Assembly: GCA_041538185.1 (NCBI GenBank)
Contig: JBGORM010000010.1
Location: forward strand, 24,601 to 88,600
Source: Melioribacteraceae bacterium 4301-Me
GTDB taxonomy: Bacteria > Bacteroidota > Ignavibacteria > Ignavibacteriales > Melioribacteraceae
Direction of reading: 5' to 3'
DNA length: 64,000 nucleotides
The notes under the pieces are model-generated. The model had not been told where the DNA came from and did not search any database. It worked only from the letters and a program-made list of their open reading frames with translations. The translations under genes were made by a program, and so were the position numbers. Shown here piece after piece: positions 55,698 through 64,000 of the stretch. Within the stretch, counting starts at the first letter, position 1. Every line of letters begins with the position of its first letter.

Positions 55698-55765
55698 TTT
55701 TCTTAAAAAATTTTTCATTGCAAAGAAATCAATAATAAATTTCTATAAAATAAACTCACATAACT

Positions 55766-56248
55766 ATGCTAATTACAGAACGTACAACAGCTTTACAAAT
55801 TATTCAACTAATGTTAGCACCAGCAGTAATGATAAGCGCTTGTGGATTACTTTTGCTGGGTATTAATAATAAATATTCACTTGTAGTTAACCGAATAAGA
55901 TTACTCAACGAGGAAAAAAGAAGATTGTTTTTAAGAGTTGGTGAAAATCCACTTTCTACAGAAGATAATGTTAGATTAGAAAGCATTGCAATCCAAATCC
56001 AAAAATTAATTTTCAGAGTTCGTTTAGTGAGAAATTCTGTCTTGTCTTACACAGCAGCTGTAGCACTTTTTGTTGTTACATCTTTTTTGCTGGGCTATTC
56101 TTTTTTTGCTAATATTAATATAGATATTCTCATTATTATTGTGTTTCTTGCAGGAATGACTCTCGTTTTATTAGGCGTGACTTTTGCCGGTTGGGAAACA
56201 TATAAAGGTTACGAAATAATAGATTACGAAGTAAAAGCACATGAATGA
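55766..56248 (+). CDS. DUF2721 membrane protein
   Basis: 160 residues with three hydrophobic segments at about 15-32, 92-112 and 118-138. The segment LMLAPAVMISACGLLLLGIN, followed by NRIRLLNEEKRRL, is the family signature. Function unknown. Its stop overlaps the start of aat by 8 bases, so the two are co-expressed. Confidence 0.85.
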   Translation: MLITERTTALQIIQLMLAPAVMISACGLLLLGINNKYSLVVNRIRLLNEEKRRLFLRVGENPLSTEDNVRLESIAIQIQKLIFRVRLVRNSVLSYTAAVALFVVTSFLLGYSFFANINIDILIIIVFLAGMTLVLLGVTFAGWETYKGYEIIDYEVKAHE

Positions 56249-56840
56249 AAATTATACCTCTAGCAAAGACCTATTAACCCCATGGAAAATGATTTTATTG
56301 TATTCTCGTGGCGCCTTCCCAATGGCAGATGAAACGGGAAAAATAGATTGGTACTTGCCAGAAATTAGAACTATAATTCCTTTAGACAATTATAATGTAC
56401 CGCGATCTCTGCGAAAGTTTATGCAAAAATGTGACTTTACTTATTCGTATGATGAGCATCCACTGGAAGTAATTGAAAATTGTGCCAACAGAGAAAAAAC
56501 CTGGATTTCCAAAGAATTAATTGAAGCATATAAAAATCTTATTAAATATAAATATCTTCACTCAGTTGAAGTATATCAAAATAAACAATTAGTTGGTGGA
56601 TTATATGGCGTTACTTATGGCGGTGCTTTTTTCGGCGAATCAATGTTTTCAAAAGTAAGTCAAGCCTCTAAAGCTGCTCTCATTAAATTAATTGAAAGAT
56701 TAAATGAAAAGGGTTTTGTTTTACTTGATGTTCAGTATCAAACGCCCCACCTTAAAATGTTTGGTGCAATAGAAATTTCTTTTGAAGAATTTAACCAATT
56801 GCTACTAAAATCTTATTCAAAAAATGTATCGTTTAACTGA
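56241..56840 (+). CDS. aat: Leucyl/phenylalanyl-tRNA--protein transferase
   Basis: 199 residues. Adds Leu or Phe to N-terminal Arg or Lys of proteins, marking them for ClpS/ClpAP degradation. Conserved blocks are YSRGAFPMADETGKIDWYLP, HSVEVYQNKQLVGGLYGV, FFGESMFSKVSQASKAAL and LLDVQYQTPHLKMFGA. Compact but complete relative to the usual 200-230 residues. Confidence 0.95.
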   Translation: MNENYTSSKDLLTPWKMILLYSRGAFPMADETGKIDWYLPEIRTIIPLDNYNVPRSLRKFMQKCDFTYSYDEHPLEVIENCANREKTWISKELIEAYKNLIKYKYLHSVEVYQNKQLVGGLYGVTYGGAFFGESMFSKVSQASKAALIKLIERLNEKGFVLLDVQYQTPHLKMFGAIEISFEEFNQLLLKSYSKNVSFN

Positions 56841-56950
56841 CTTCGACCAAAGCTTTCCTTTTTTCATTATTAAAGATGATTTTCTTTTTATTTCCATTTT
56901 TCAGCATATATGAACTAATTGCAAAAATTTTGTATTACCGAGTTTTCAAA

Positions 56951-56993
56951 TCTCCGTGTTGCTCTGCGTTTTCTCAGTGGTTCTCTGTGTAAC
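56951..56993 (+). repeat. CTCCGTG...CTCTGCG...CTCTGTGTAAC dispersed repeat
   Basis: Degenerate copy of the same family as 41889-41920, opposite strand, in the 278-base spacer between aat and the aldolase gene. A shortened copy with GGTTCTCCGTGTAAC lies near 12955. Confidence 0.55.
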
Positions 56994-57118
56994 CTCTTCT
57001 CACACATGATATTTTCTCATAAAAAAATTATTTCCCATACCATAACAACTATGAGAGCTATTTGTTAAATTTGTGAGAGAAAAAATTCATTTTTATAAAA
57101 AAAGTAAGGTGAATTAAC

Positions 57119-58180
57119 ATGATTGACAAAATAAGAGAATATTTAGGGAAAGAAGCAGATAATTTATTAAGCTACAAAGCTAAATTCCCAAAAGAAAAAC
57201 TTCATTTACCGGGTCCAGATTTTGTGGATCGAATTTTTTATCAAAGCGACAGAAATCCAAATGTATTAAGGAATTTACAGTTGATGTTTAATACTGGAAG
57301 ATTAGCGGGCACAGGTTATTTATCGATACTTCCTGTTGACCAAGGGATTGAACATTCGGCGGGAGCATCTTTTGCAAAAAATCCAGATTATTTTGATCCT
57401 GAAAATATTGTAAAGCTTGCAATCGAAGGGGGCTGCAATGCAGTAGCTTCCACTTTAGGTGTACTTGGTGCTGTAGCCAGAAAATACGCACATAAAATCC
57501 CCTTCATTTTAAAAATAAATCACAACGAACTTTTAACTTACCCAAACAAATATGATCAAATTTTGTTCGCTGGTGTAAAACAAGCTTGGGATATGGGGGC
57601 TGCAGCTGTTGGTGCAACAATTTACTTTGGCTCCGAAGAAAGCTCACGCCAAATTGTTGAAATAAGCGAGGCATTCCAATACGCTCATGAATTAGGAATG
57701 GCAACAATCCTTTGGTGTTATTTAAGAAATTCTGCTTTTAAAAAAGATAAAGACTATCACGTTTCGGCTGATTTAACTGGTCAAGCCAACCATCTTGGTG
57801 TTACCATTGAAGCTGATATAATTAAACAAAAACTCCCTGAAAATAACGGCGGCTACACCGCTTTGAATATGGGAAGTTCATCCTACGGTAAAATTGATAA
57901 ACGTGTTTACAGTGAATTAACTTCTGATCATCCTATTGATCTATGCAGATATCAGGTAATTAATAATTATATGGGTAGAGCTGGACTTATTAACAGCGGT
58001 GGCGCATCAGGTGAAAATGATTTTGCTGAGGCAACTAAAACAGCAGTTATAAACAAACGTGCCGGTGGAATGGGACTGATTTCTGGACGCAAAGCTTTTC
58101 AACGACCAATGGCAGAAGGAGTAAAACTCCTCAACGCAATTCAAGATGTTTATTTGTGCAAGGAAGTTACTGTCGCATAG
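57119..58180 (+). CDS. fbaB: Class I fructose-bisphosphate aldolase, DhnA type
   Basis: 353 residues. Starting motifs [12 protein letters not shown] and [15 protein letters not shown], then [24 protein letters not shown], and [16 protein letters not shown] with [15 protein letters not shown] for phosphate binding. This is the archaeal/DhnA type that makes a Schiff base with the substrate, acting in glycolysis or gluconeogenesis. Together with gpmA it supplies central carbon metabolism in this part of the window. Two perfect hairpins follow 7 bases after the stop. Confidence 0.95.
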   Translation: MIDKIREYLGKEADNLLSYKAKFPKEKLHLPGPDFVDRIFYQSDRNPNVLRNLQLMFNTGRLAGTGYLSILPVDQGIEHSAGASFAKNPDYFDPENIVKLAIEGGCNAVASTLGVLGAVARKYAHKIPFILKINHNELLTYPNKYDQILFAGVKQAWDMGAAAVGATIYFGSEESSRQIVEISEAFQYAHELGMATILWCYLRNSAFKKDKDYHVSADLTGQANHLGVTIEADIIKQKLPENNGGYTALNMGSSSYGKIDKRVYSELTSDHPIDLCRYQVINNYMGRAGLINSGGASGENDFAEATKTAVINKRAGGMGLISGRKAFQRPMAEGVKLLNAIQDVYLCKEVTVA

Positions 58181-58186
58181 TTTGTA

Positions 58187-58243
58187 GGTCGGAACGCCGT
58201 TCCGACCCTATTCGCTTGTTGATAGTCGATTCGGCGAATCGAC
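58187..58243. terminator. Paired perfect hairpins after the aldolase gene
   Basis: GGTCGGAACG-C-CGTTCCGACC (58187-58207) and GTCGATTCG-G-CGAATCGAC (58225-58243), each with a one-base loop. They lie between the convergent aldolase and kelch genes and could terminate both, but the shapes are also typical of REP-like palindromes. Confidence 0.65.
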
Positions 58244-58251
58244 TTACATTG

Positions 58252-59655
58252 TTATCGAAGGAGAATCATTTTTTTCGTAATTACATTATTTCCTGCTCTC
58301 AGTGAATAAAAATATATTCCGCTTGCAAGGTTTTTTACATTAGCTGTAAACCGAACTTTGTATTTGCCATTTCTTTGATACTCATTTACAAGTATTGCAA
58401 CTTTTTCTCCAAGTGAATTATAAACAGTAAGATTAACAAAGCTTTCTTTAGGCAAAACATACTCAATGGTTGTGCCGGGATTAAATGGGTTGGGATAATT
58501 CTGGTAGAGCCTAAAATCTCTTACTATACTTTCTTTTTCTTCTTCAACACCGTCTACACCATCCGGGTCGTATGAATAACATATATTTGTTGCTGAAACA
58601 ATAGGAAGTCCGCTGAGATAAGTCACTTTCATGCCCCCGGCAGATAATACTTTTCCGTTGGGTAATAATTTAACCAGAGGATTGTATTGATTTCCAGAAT
58701 AATTACCTATATATACATTCAAAAAATTATTTGGGTCATATAATTCCCAGGCTGAATTATTTACATCGCCTCCAAAAATTAACAACAATCCATTTTTTAA
58801 GATTATTGCAGAATGATTTGCACGTGGGATTAATAATGAGTCAACAACAGTCCATGTGTTTTCTGCCAGATCATAAAGCTCACAACTGTTTAACCATGGG
58901 CTTTGTGGATTAGCGTAATTGAGACCGCCAGTGATCAATACTTTACCATCGGGTAATAAAGTTGCAGAATGATCATAACGTGCAATATTTAGTGGAGCTG
59001 CTTCTTGCCACTGATTTGCTAACGGATCGTATATTTCGCAATTAGCCAAAGCTTTTTGTGTGGCACTGAAACCTCCGGCTATCAATACTTTCCCATTTAA
59101 AAGTTTTGTCGCTGTGTGGTATGCATTATCAATTTTTAACGAATCAGTAACAACCCATTGAGCAGAATTAACGTCATAAATTTCACATGACTTTAAGTAT
59201 TTAGAACTACCTGGGTATAAATAGTATCCCCCTGCAACAAGTACATTACCATTATCAAGCAATGTAGCAGTATAGCCGGTTGTTCTTTCATAATTTAACG
59301 AATCAGTTAAAGACCAGTTCCTAGTAGACGGATCATAAATCTCACAACTTTTAGTACCATAGCCACCAATTGCTAAAACATTCCCATTTTTTAACCTCAC
59401 AAGTTTATGATCTAATCTCCCTTTAACCATCGGATTTGTTTGTTCCCACTTTTCGGTCTTAAAGTCAAAAATTTCTGCATCACGAATACCGATTGAATCT
59501 AGACCACCAGTCACCAATATATTTCCATCTTCTAGTTCAACAGACGCAGCATGCCATCTCGGAATGTTAAGCGAGTCGGTTAATCTCCAAGCTCCGTAGT
59601 TTTGGGCTAATGAATGTGTGTAAGAAATAATAATTAGAAATATTATTTTTTTCAT
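58252..59655 (-). CDS. Secreted kelch-repeat protein with T9SS sorting domain
   Basis: 467 residues. Signal peptide about 1-17; seven kelch-type repeats marked by hydrophobic-GG pairs (ILVTGG, VLAIGG, VLVAGG, VLIAGG, VLITGG, LLIFGG, VLSAGG) forming a probable beta-propeller to about residue 370; and a C-terminal T9SS module with YQNYPNPFNPGTTIEY ending KKMILLR. A cell-surface binding protein; ligand unknown. Confidence 0.92.
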   Translation of the reverse strand: MKKIIFLIIISYTHSLAQNYGAWRLTDSLNIPRWHAASVELEDGNILVTGGLDSIGIRDAEIFDFKTEKWEQTNPMVKGRLDHKLVRLKNGNVLAIGGYGTKSCEIYDPSTRNWSLTDSLNYERTTGYTATLLDNGNVLVAGGYYLYPGSSKYLKSCEIYDVNSAQWVVTDSLKIDNAYHTATKLLNGKVLIAGGFSATQKALANCEIYDPLANQWQEAAPLNIARYDHSATLLPDGKVLITGGLNYANPQSPWLNSCELYDLAENTWTVVDSLLIPRANHSAIILKNGLLLIFGGDVNNSAWELYDPNNFLNVYIGNYSGNQYNPLVKLLPNGKVLSAGGMKVTYLSGLPIVSATNICYSYDPDGVDGVEEEKESIVRDFRLYQNYPNPFNPGTTIEYVLPKESFVNLTVYNSLGEKVAILVNEYQRNGKYKVRFTANVKNLASGIYFYSLRAGNNVITKKMILLR

Positions 59656-60126
59656 AAGCTGTTCCCTTATCTTTAATATAATCCTTCGTTGAGTGTTGGG
59701 CTATGTAAAACCACTAAAGTAAATCTCTAGTTTAAACAAACGGATGTTTGAGCATTTATCCATAATGAACAAGTAAATGCTCAAAACAAATTGTTCATCT
59801 AAAATTAAAAAAGCCATAGCAAAATGCGTAACCAACAAATTATAAGTATAACTTGTGTACTTGGCAGCAGACGGTTTGTTAGCTATGATATGTTCGTATT
59901 CGGCAGATATTACTATACCGTTCGCTTATCAGAGAAATTGTCAACTTACCGGATTTTAATTGCACCCTGTCAGGTATAGTCCCCATGTCTTTGATCGGAC
60001 CAAGCCGGACGTTATTTGTGAATTCCCTCTTCTCCTTAGACGCGGTATATAATTTTGGTAATAAATTAACAGCAAAAAAAAGATAAGTGCAACAAAAAAA
60101 TTGAAAGGCAAGCTTTAATAACGTTC
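59656..60126. other. Non-coding region with a possible pseudoknot and decayed sequence
   Basis: 471 bases upstream of the kelch gene with no open frame of note. Two interlocked inverted repeats lie at 59748-59798 (listed separately). The rest, including GGTATATAAT at about 60048, weakly resembles 61411-61480, suggesting two remnants of one element flanking the transposase relic. Confidence 0.5.
59748..59798 (-). other. Interlocked inverted repeats (pseudoknot-like)
   Basis: TTGAGCATTTA (59748-59758) pairs with TAAATGCTCAA (59774-59784), and ATGAACAA (59765-59772), in the loop, pairs with TTGTTCAT (59791-59798). As RNA this would be an H-type pseudoknot about 100-150 bases upstream of the kelch gene start. 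Confidence 0.5.
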
Positions 60127-60819
60127 TTAAAATTGTGTAAGAGCGATATTATTAACAAAAGAGGCATTACCAAATAATTCATTGATAAAATTAAATACAA
60201 AGAACAAAATTTTATCAAGACTTCTTTTATTTTCAAAACAACCAATTACATGAGAATTCACCACTTCGTGGTTAGTTCTTCTTCTAACTTCTCTGAAAGT
60301 TCTGTCAATAGGAGTAGTAGTATTTATCCAATGATAAAGATGAACATCTAAAGAAAATTTAGTTTTAATAAATATATCATCCCTAAAAGTTTTAACTGCA
60401 GCAGGTTCTGTGTCCTTATATTTATTAATAAAATCTTTTTTCCTTTATAAGTATTCATCATAACTAAGAGACTTATAAACATTTGAAGCATCACTGAGAA
60501 TCTTAGATTTATTTTGTTTGTTTTTAATTGCACTATTAATGTTTTGTAATTTATGAAAGATACAATCCTGTTGTTTAACACTATTCCCAAATATCTCATT
60601 GAGTGCAGATTTTATGGCAAAGTCACCATCATGGACAATTACTTCAAGACAATCAGTCTTAAGTCCTCTCTTAATTAAGGAACTTATGAATCTTTTGTAT
60701 GTCCATTGATTTTCATTCTTAGCAGGCATAAAGTCAATAATTTCCTTTTTATTGGTCGTCTTATTTAATCCTAAAGCTACCAAAACACAAAAATTCTTCC
60801 TTTTTTTAGGTTTTTGATG
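60127..60819 (-). pseudogene. IS256/MULE-type transposase remnant
   Basis: The frame from 60819 down encodes LVALGLNKTTNKKEIIDF, then VIVHDGDFAIKSALNEIFGN and QQDCIFHKLQNIN, which match the second part of a MULE/IS256 DDE domain. A stop lies at 60445-60447, after which the same frame continues to 60127 with WINTTTPIDRTFREVRRRT and VIGCFENKRSLDKILFF, the typical C-terminal glutamate block. The N-terminal third is absent: the frame begins right at the stop of the neighbouring T9SS fragment. A 24-base repeat is inserted in frame (60250-60273). Confidence 0.85.
60250..60273 (-). repeat. In-frame copy of the CACCACTTCGTGG repeat in transposase
   Basis: 24 bases encode NHEVVNSH between FREVRRRT and VIGCFEN, two blocks normally contiguous in this transposase family. 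On the plus strand it reads GAATTCACCACTTCGTGG. Confidence 0.75.
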
Positions 60820-61374
60820 TTACTTCTGTAAGAGCATCTTCATTGTTTTTGTTGTTTTGTCTGTTATTAACTGATAGAAGTATATTCCGCTGGAAAGATT
60901 ACCGGCATTGAATTCTACTGAATGTTTGCCGGCAATGAAATAATCACTTACTATTTTTTTGACTTCTCTGCCAAGAATATCAAACACTTTGATAACCACG
61001 TAAGAATACTCGGGTAATGAAAAAGATGTTGTGGTAGACGGATTAAATGGATTTGGATAATTCTGTGATAAATAAAAATTATTAGGTATTTCTGATTCAT
61101 CTTCTACACTAACGAGAGTGAAAGAAGTATCCCCATAAACTATTCCATCAATAACACATCCTTGTAAATTATCAATAACAGTTCTATCATAATTCTGGCT
61201 GCTAAATTTCCCGAATTTTTCTGTCCAATACTCTTCTATGTACACCAACCTATTATTACGAGTTAACATTTTTACGGTGGTTTGTTCTCCGAATACGTTG
61301 GCTACAAATGTATCTTTTATTACATATACCGTGTTATCTCTTATTGTCCATTTATCACCAATTATAGCATTTTT
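60820..61374 (-). pseudogene. Orphan C-terminal fragment of a T9SS-exported protein
   Basis: An open frame without proper start runs from a stop at 61375-61377 to 60820. It encodes part of an extracellular repeat (KWTIRDNTVYVIKDTFVANV), a sub-domain with FGKFSSQNYDRTVIDNLQG, and a complete sorting domain with SQNYPNPFNPSTTTSF ending MKMLLQK. The first ATG is at 61269, too late for a signal peptide, so the 5' portion is lost. Its 3' end directly abuts the transposase relic. Confidence 0.78.
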
Positions 61375-61586
61375 TTATAATAGTGAATTTTCCCTTCCTC
61401 GAGTATAACACGGTATATAATTCATTTATAAAATAACTAACTTTACAAATGGATATATGCAACGAAAAAAGTTGTAAACACCGCCCCGGGAATGGAGGTT
61501 TCCGAAATGTGTTGTTATAGCAAATTAATAATGTAAAATGTATATCGTTATTAGATTTCATGTAAAATTCCAACTGGAGAATAGAA

Positions 61587-61910
61587 ATTGGACTAACTTC
61601 CCTTCAAGTTGAGATAGCCAATCCGTCAAATCCGGAAGCTGCACAAAAGCTTAAATTTCTGGTGGATTCTGGTGCTATTTAATCTATCGTACCGTCAAGT
61701 ATCTTAGAACAACTCAGCATTAACCCACTTACCGACCAAGCATTTAGGCTGGCTAACGGATGAAAAATTACAAACAAAAAAGGACTTACACTTGGAATTG
61801 GTCTAAATTATAGGTTAACAAATTATGTGATTTTTACTTTTGATTATGCTTATGAAGATTACGGACGCTTAACCGAAGTCCATTTTTTCTCGGCGGGAAT
61901 TAAATTTTAG
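61587..61910 (+). pseudogene. Chimeric relic: retropepsin-like protease joined to PorV-like barrel end
   Basis: Read in one frame: GLTSLQVEIANPSNPEAAQK, then FLVDSGAI, a TAA (61680), SIVPSSILEQLSINPL, FRLANG, a TGA (61761), then LTLGIGLNYRLTNY and a C-terminal FFSAGIKF before TAG at 61908. The first half matches clan AA (retropepsin-like) aspartyl proteases with the D-S-G-A active-site block, the second the last strands of PorV-type barrels. Two stops and no ATG start mark it as dead. Confidence 0.75.
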
Positions 61911-61973
61911 CTTCTAAAAACCTTCGAGGTTAGCTTACCTTATATCGATGCATAACCTCGAAGGTTGCAGATC

Positions 61974-63995
61974 CTACTTGACAAGTTGCATCTTACTTAT
62001 GAAAGTTTTATTTCCCGCTGTAAGTTTGTAAATATATGTTCCACTTGATATTTTACTACCGTCAAATCTTACAGTGTAATTTCCCTTCTCTTTATAATCA
62101 TTCACAAGTTCTGCCACTTCATTGCCTAGTATGTCATAAATTTTCAATGTAACAAATGATTTCTCCGGTATGCTGAATGAAATATTTGTCGTTGGGTTAA
62201 AAGGGTTTGGATAATTACCGATTAATTCAAAATTGTAAGAGGGCTCTTCATAAATAGTTGCGGTAGAATTATCATTTGAAATAATTAACGGCGGCACATT
62301 CATCTGACCTGTTGTTTCGACCTGGTTGCTTGGGACAGATTCTTTAACTGTGTTGTCTACTGCCGTAACATAATATATTACAGATTTTTCCCAAATTGGT
62401 TTTGTGTAGTCAACCCAGGTATCGACATATGTGTTGTTGGGGTGGGAAACAGTTGCAGCATAATAAAAAGGAGAATTATCATAGCTGCGGTAAACCTTAT
62501 AAGAATAAATATCTGGCTCGGTGTTCAAATCCCATTGAAGTGTAGGATGATTATTAACCGGAGTAATAAGATGAAGATTTCTTACTTCCGCCGGGGCACC
62601 ACCTGCAACATTCACCGCATCCCAGGCATCAATCCTTCCATATCCTAAATATCTATTCCATCCGTTTGAGTCATAGCTATACTGACCTATTCTATCCGAG
62701 GTTCTTTGTAATATATTATAGATTTCGTTAGGAGTAAGTGAATTATCTACAGAAAGCATTAATCCAACCAGGGCACTTACAAACGGTGCCGAAATTGATG
62801 TACCGGCCCAAATGTGTACTGTGCCTGTAGTTCCATCTGGATTAAGTGCACGATAATTTGTTCCCGGGGCGGAGAAATCGATGAATGAATTGGTAGGGTC
62901 ATTTATAGGATCTGTTCCAGGGCTATAATTAAATCCGTCAATAAATTGTTCAACACCATTACTCAACTGAGTCCCACTCACTGCAATTACTTGACCGTTT
63001 GTTCCAAAATTATACGCGGCAGGGTATCTTAATCCAGGTATAGTCCATTCATTATTTCCTGCGGATGCAACACAGACTATGCCACTTTGTAGGGCGTAGC
63101 TAATTGCATCCTCAAGTTGATTATAATAACCTGAAACCCAGCTAAAGTTAATGACATCCGCACCTCTATTATTAACCAAATCATATACAGATGCTACTGC
63201 ACTAGAGGAACCCCAACGATTATCTAACAACAAAGAACAATTCCATCCTAAACTTGCAATATCTAAATTATTATTTGTCATTGCACCAGCAACTCCAGCT
63301 GTTATTATTCCATGTCCACCATAGTTACCGTTCAAATTATCCCAAACTACTTTACTAACCAAATCCTCATGAAGCTCATTTACGCCTCCAAATAAGTCAT
63401 TTATCGCAATTCTTATGTTTGATGATCCAGTAGTCAAATCCCAAGCTTGTTCAGCTTTTATTGCATGGAACGACCATAAATAATCACCGTTATATTCTGG
63501 ATCATTTGGTGTTAATGTTGTGTAAGTTATAATTGGACCTTCTGCATACAAAACACGTGGAAATGATTTTAAATAATTAACAACCGAATCGATGGGAACA
63601 GGTTTCGAAAAGTCGATTTTATAAATCTGCGATAAATCGACTACCCTTGCTATTTGTTTTGTTCTTTTATTGGTCTTCAATGTATCACCCCAGATAGCGT
63701 CGGGTACCGCTTTGAGTAAAGAAAATTCACCATACTGATTTTTCAACCTATTCAAAAAATTTCTAAACTCGCTTACCAATATATCATTTTCTTGTACTTC
63801 CGAACTGCCTTTCGAAATATTGGCGAGTTTGTTTCCATATTTAAAAGTAATAATTGTTGAATATAATTCACCTTTTTCATTTTTATAAAGAGGTGCTTCA
63901 GAATTCATGTTTGGTTCTGTTACCATTGTTAGTTGAGCAAACGTTATGCTGCTTATAAAAGAAAGCAGGAATAAATATTTAATAACCAGTTTCAT
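61974..63995 (-). CDS. Secreted subtilisin-family (S8) protease with T9SS sorting domain
   Basis: 673 residues, start ATG at 63995, so the gene is complete within the window but its promoter is not. Signal peptide about 1-20; propeptide to about 165; S8 catalytic domain about 165-480 with Asp in IAINDLFGGVNELHEDL near 198, His in GGHGIITAGVAG near 226, oxyanion Asn in ASAGNNEW and Ser in AGTSISAPFVSAL near 398; a fibronectin-like module about 490-580; and a C-terminal sorting domain with GNYPNPFNPTTNISF ending SKMQLVK. Probable surface or secreted endopeptidase. Confidence 0.93.
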   Translation of the reverse strand: MKLVIKYLFLLSFISSITFAQLTMVTEPNMNSEAPLYKNEKGELYSTIITFKYGNKLANISKGSSEVQENDILVSEFRNFLNRLKNQYGEFSLLKAVPDAIWGDTLKTNKRTKQIARVVDLSQIYKIDFSKPVPIDSVVNYLKSFPRVLYAEGPIITYTTLTPNDPEYNGDYLWSFHAIKAEQAWDLTTGSSNIRIAINDLFGGVNELHEDLVSKVVWDNLNGNYGGHGIITAGVAGAMTNNNLDIASLGWNCSLLLDNRWGSSSAVASVYDLVNNRGADVINFSWVSGYYNQLEDAISYALQSGIVCVASAGNNEWTIPGLRYPAAYNFGTNGQVIAVSGTQLSNGVEQFIDGFNYSPGTDPINDPTNSFIDFSAPGTNYRALNPDGTTGTVHIWAGTSISAPFVSALVGLMLSVDNSLTPNEIYNILQRTSDRIGQYSYDSNGWNRYLGYGRIDAWDAVNVAGGAPAEVRNLHLITPVNNHPTLQWDLNTEPDIYSYKVYRSYDNSPFYYAATVSHPNNTYVDTWVDYTKPIWEKSVIYYVTAVDNTVKESVPSNQVETTGQMNVPPLIISNDNSTATIYEEPSYNFELIGNYPNPFNPTTNISFSIPEKSFVTLKIYDILGNEVAELVNDYKEKGNYTVRFDGSKISSGTYIYKLTAGNKTFISKMQLVK

Positions 63996-64000
63996 AATTT

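Noticed and set aside
60348..60599. 83-codon minus-strand frame
   Set aside because: It is a shifted-frame shadow of the transposase relic; the family matches are in the other frame, read through the stop at 60445.
61355..61573. 72-codon minus-strand frame
   Set aside because: Composition unlike a protein and overlapping the 5' side of the T9SS relic; it shows no family resemblance.

Overview
The window looks like a low-GC chromosome segment from a member of the Bacteroidota/FCB group, most likely an Ignavibacteria-type bacterium. Evidence for this is the set of C-terminal type IX secretion (T9SS) sorting domains with the NYPNPFN motif, two intact PorV-like outer-membrane proteins plus a third fragment, a large TonB-dependent receptor with an N-terminal regulatory domain, and AT-rich coding. 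The assignment is inferred from protein style only; there is no rRNA in the window.

Layout. 1-5.4 kb: 5'-complete but 3'-truncated sigma-54 activator, then miaB, a SPOR-domain envelope protein, an RNase Z-like hydrolase and rpiA. 5.4-10 kb: a DUF1684 lipoprotein, a decayed sensor kinase and an intact PAS/GAF sensor kinase. 10-12.5 kb: the agmatine-to-putrescine pair aguB-aguA and tRNA-Ala(CGC), followed by an 850-base repeat-rich non-coding stretch. 13.3-30 kb: a Wzi-like barrel and then an eight-gene same-strand run (TonB receptor, T9SS secreted protein, PorV-like, GH9-deacetylase fusion, GH18 chitinase, ROK kinase, MFS transporter, SIS protein) that reads as a chitin/chitooligosaccharide uptake and breakdown locus. 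It is transcribed divergently from a second ROK protein that has lost its catalytic residue. 30-39 kb: a TlpA-like thioredoxin, a repeat cluster, a TIGR01777 epimerase, and two tandem copies of a three-gene prepilin-like cassette. 39-44.5 kb: membrane methyltransferase, cell-wall amidase, lipoproteins, CPBP protease, phosphoesterase. 44.7-50.7 kb: a surface-sugar locus (GT-B-like transferase, SpsF-like cytidylyltransferase, class III aminotransferase, SDR, KdsC-like phosphatase, NeuB-like synthase) predicted to make a CMP-activated nonulosonic-type sugar. 50.7-58.2 kb: mostly housekeeping (gpmA, aat, class I aldolase) plus a PorV paralogue. 58.2-64 kb: two T9SS-exported proteins (kelch, subtilase) around a 2.3-kb graveyard of broken genes (IS256/MULE-type transposase, orphan T9SS domain, retropepsin-like/PorV-like chimera).

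The most unusual signal is a short palindromic repeat (core GAATTCACCACTTCGTGG) found in intergenic regions and also inserted in frame, as 21 and 24 bases, into two protein-coding relics (a histidine kinase and a transposase). Two related 270-300 bp elements with inverted ends near TGTCCAAAATAATTTT, in opposite orientations and filled with small hairpins, look like non-autonomous mobile elements. No CRISPR array, rRNA or prophage was seen.
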